A stretch of DNA of 5,847 nucleotides from Bacteroidota bacterium. GTDB taxonomy: Bacteria; Bacteroidota; Bacteroidia; Chitinophagales; Chitinophagaceae. Within the stretch, counting starts at the first letter, position 1; the number at the start of each line of letters is the position of its first letter. The position numbers and the translations under genes were made by a program. Positions 5,624 through 5,847 of the stretch are shown here, piece after piece. The DNA is taken from NCBI GenBank assembly GCA_023392185.1, contig JAEVZP010000049.1:1-5847 (forward strand), in the 5' to 3' direction. The notes under the pieces were generated by a model. It searched no databases. It was not told where the DNA came from and saw only the letters and a program-made list of their open reading frames with translations.

Positions 5624-5646
5624 GAGACACCCGGGCCGGGCGTCTC
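5624..5646. repeat. GC-rich inverted repeat of the GAGAC...GTCTC type
   Basis: GAGAC (5624-5628) pairs with GTCTC (5642-5646). After one A-C mismatch the stem continues with CCCG (5630-5633) against CGGG (5637-5640), leaving a 3-base loop. 'GAGACGC...GCGTCTC' palindromes are common dispersed repeats in Bacteroidota and cyanobacteria, and this looks like a variant of that type. Confidence 0.45.
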
Positions 5647-5668
5647 TGTAGGAATCGGTTTCTTTCGT

Positions 5669-5721
5669 CTTACTACTTCCTACTTCCTACTTCCTACTTA
5701 CTACTTCCTACTTACTACTTA
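5669..5721. repeat. Heptanucleotide tandem array (CTTMCTA)7
   Basis: Seven full units in exact register run CTTACTA, CTTCCTA x3, CTTACTA, CTTCCTA, CTTACTA (5669-5717), then a partial CTTA to 5721. Only the fourth base varies (A or C), so it is far better conserved than the array at 4183. On the minus strand the units read TAGKAAG. Both arrays share the 7-base period and a purine-rich strand, suggesting a common slippage-type origin. Confidence 0.9.
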
Positions 5722-5797
5722 ACGTGAATCTCGTTTTAGGATGTCTGGTTTTCAATCAGTTATAGCCTGATACGCACTAAACCAATAGCAGTTTGGG

Positions 5798-5822
5798 GCC
5801 CTTCGACAAGCTCAGGGTGACA
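5798..5822. repeat. Dispersed repeat word 'CCCTTCGACAAGCTCAGGG' with TGACA
   Basis: CCCT...AGGG ends flank TTCGACAAGCTC-like DNA, followed by TGACA. This is a word I recognise as widespread in bacterial spacers. It shares the 10-mer CAGGGTGACA (5813-5822) with the right side of the 90-bp element (2694-2703). A second TGTCA (5830-5834) lies in inverse orientation just beyond, so the window may end inside another element of this family. Confidence 0.5.
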
Positions 5823-5847
5823 CAGTCGCTGTCATCATTTGCTGATG

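Larger units (their letters stand above)
5483..5847. other. Gene-free region with hairpins and repeats, running off the window
   Basis: No credible coding region is present. An open frame through it ends in a Tyr/Leu/Thr-rich run produced by the heptamer array and is not a protein. In order the region holds the iterated palindrome, two hairpins, a T7 run, a GC-rich hairpin, a heptamer tandem array, ~75 bases with nothing recognised (5722-5797), and a dispersed repeat word at 5798-5822. Confidence 0.7.

Noticed and set aside
5537..5722. Open frame of 61 codons (+) after the PadR operon
   Set aside because: It runs through hairpins and ends in a Tyr/Leu/Thr run made by the heptamer array. It has no protein-like composition.

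Overview
The window looks like a piece of chromosome from a Bacteroidota organism, most likely from the Saprospiria/Chitinophagia side of the phylum, although the exact lineage cannot be read from the sequence. The evidence is a large secreted protein ending in a type IX secretion (T9SS) type A sorting domain, genes without Shine-Dalgarno sites, a TAnnTTTG-like -7 box, and intergenic DNA full of the short dispersed repeats usual in these genomes. By eye the genes are moderately GC-rich.

Layout. (1) Positions 2-2398 (+) hold the C-terminal ~800 codons of a multidomain T9SS cargo protein whose start lies outside the window. (2) Positions 2399-2922 are a 524-base spacer between two convergent genes, with no credible gene. 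It holds two copies of a diverged ~72-bp repeat, a 90-bp element with 11-bp terminal inverted repeats, and an intrinsic terminator inside that element reading toward the minus strand. (3) Positions 2923-4176 (-) encode a complete FAD-dependent geranylgeranyl-reductase-family protein. (4) Positions 4177-4449 are a divergent spacer. It holds a degenerate heptanucleotide array ending 6 bases from the reductase start codon, another iterated palindrome, and a probable promoter/operator at the start of the next gene. (5) Positions 4450-5482 (+) are a two-gene overlapping operon: a PadR-family repressor and a four-helix membrane protein with a HAAS-like (DUF1700-like) cytoplasmic N-terminus. (6) Positions 5483-5847 have no gene but hold several hairpins, a second heptamer array and a dispersed repeat at the edge.

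How the genes relate. The PadR and membrane protein genes are translationally overlapped and probably form one sensing/regulatory module. An ATACCT-N9-AGGTAT inverted repeat over the PadR start codon suggests autorepression. The reductase and the T9SS protein look like independent transcription units.

The strongest unexplained signal is a highly iterated palindrome, TTTCCGGAAA. It occurs eight times in 5.8 kb, in genes and spacers, always with A/T on both flanks. Some intergenic copies belong to a longer conserved element. I see no defence system, CRISPR array, transposase, rRNA or tRNA here.
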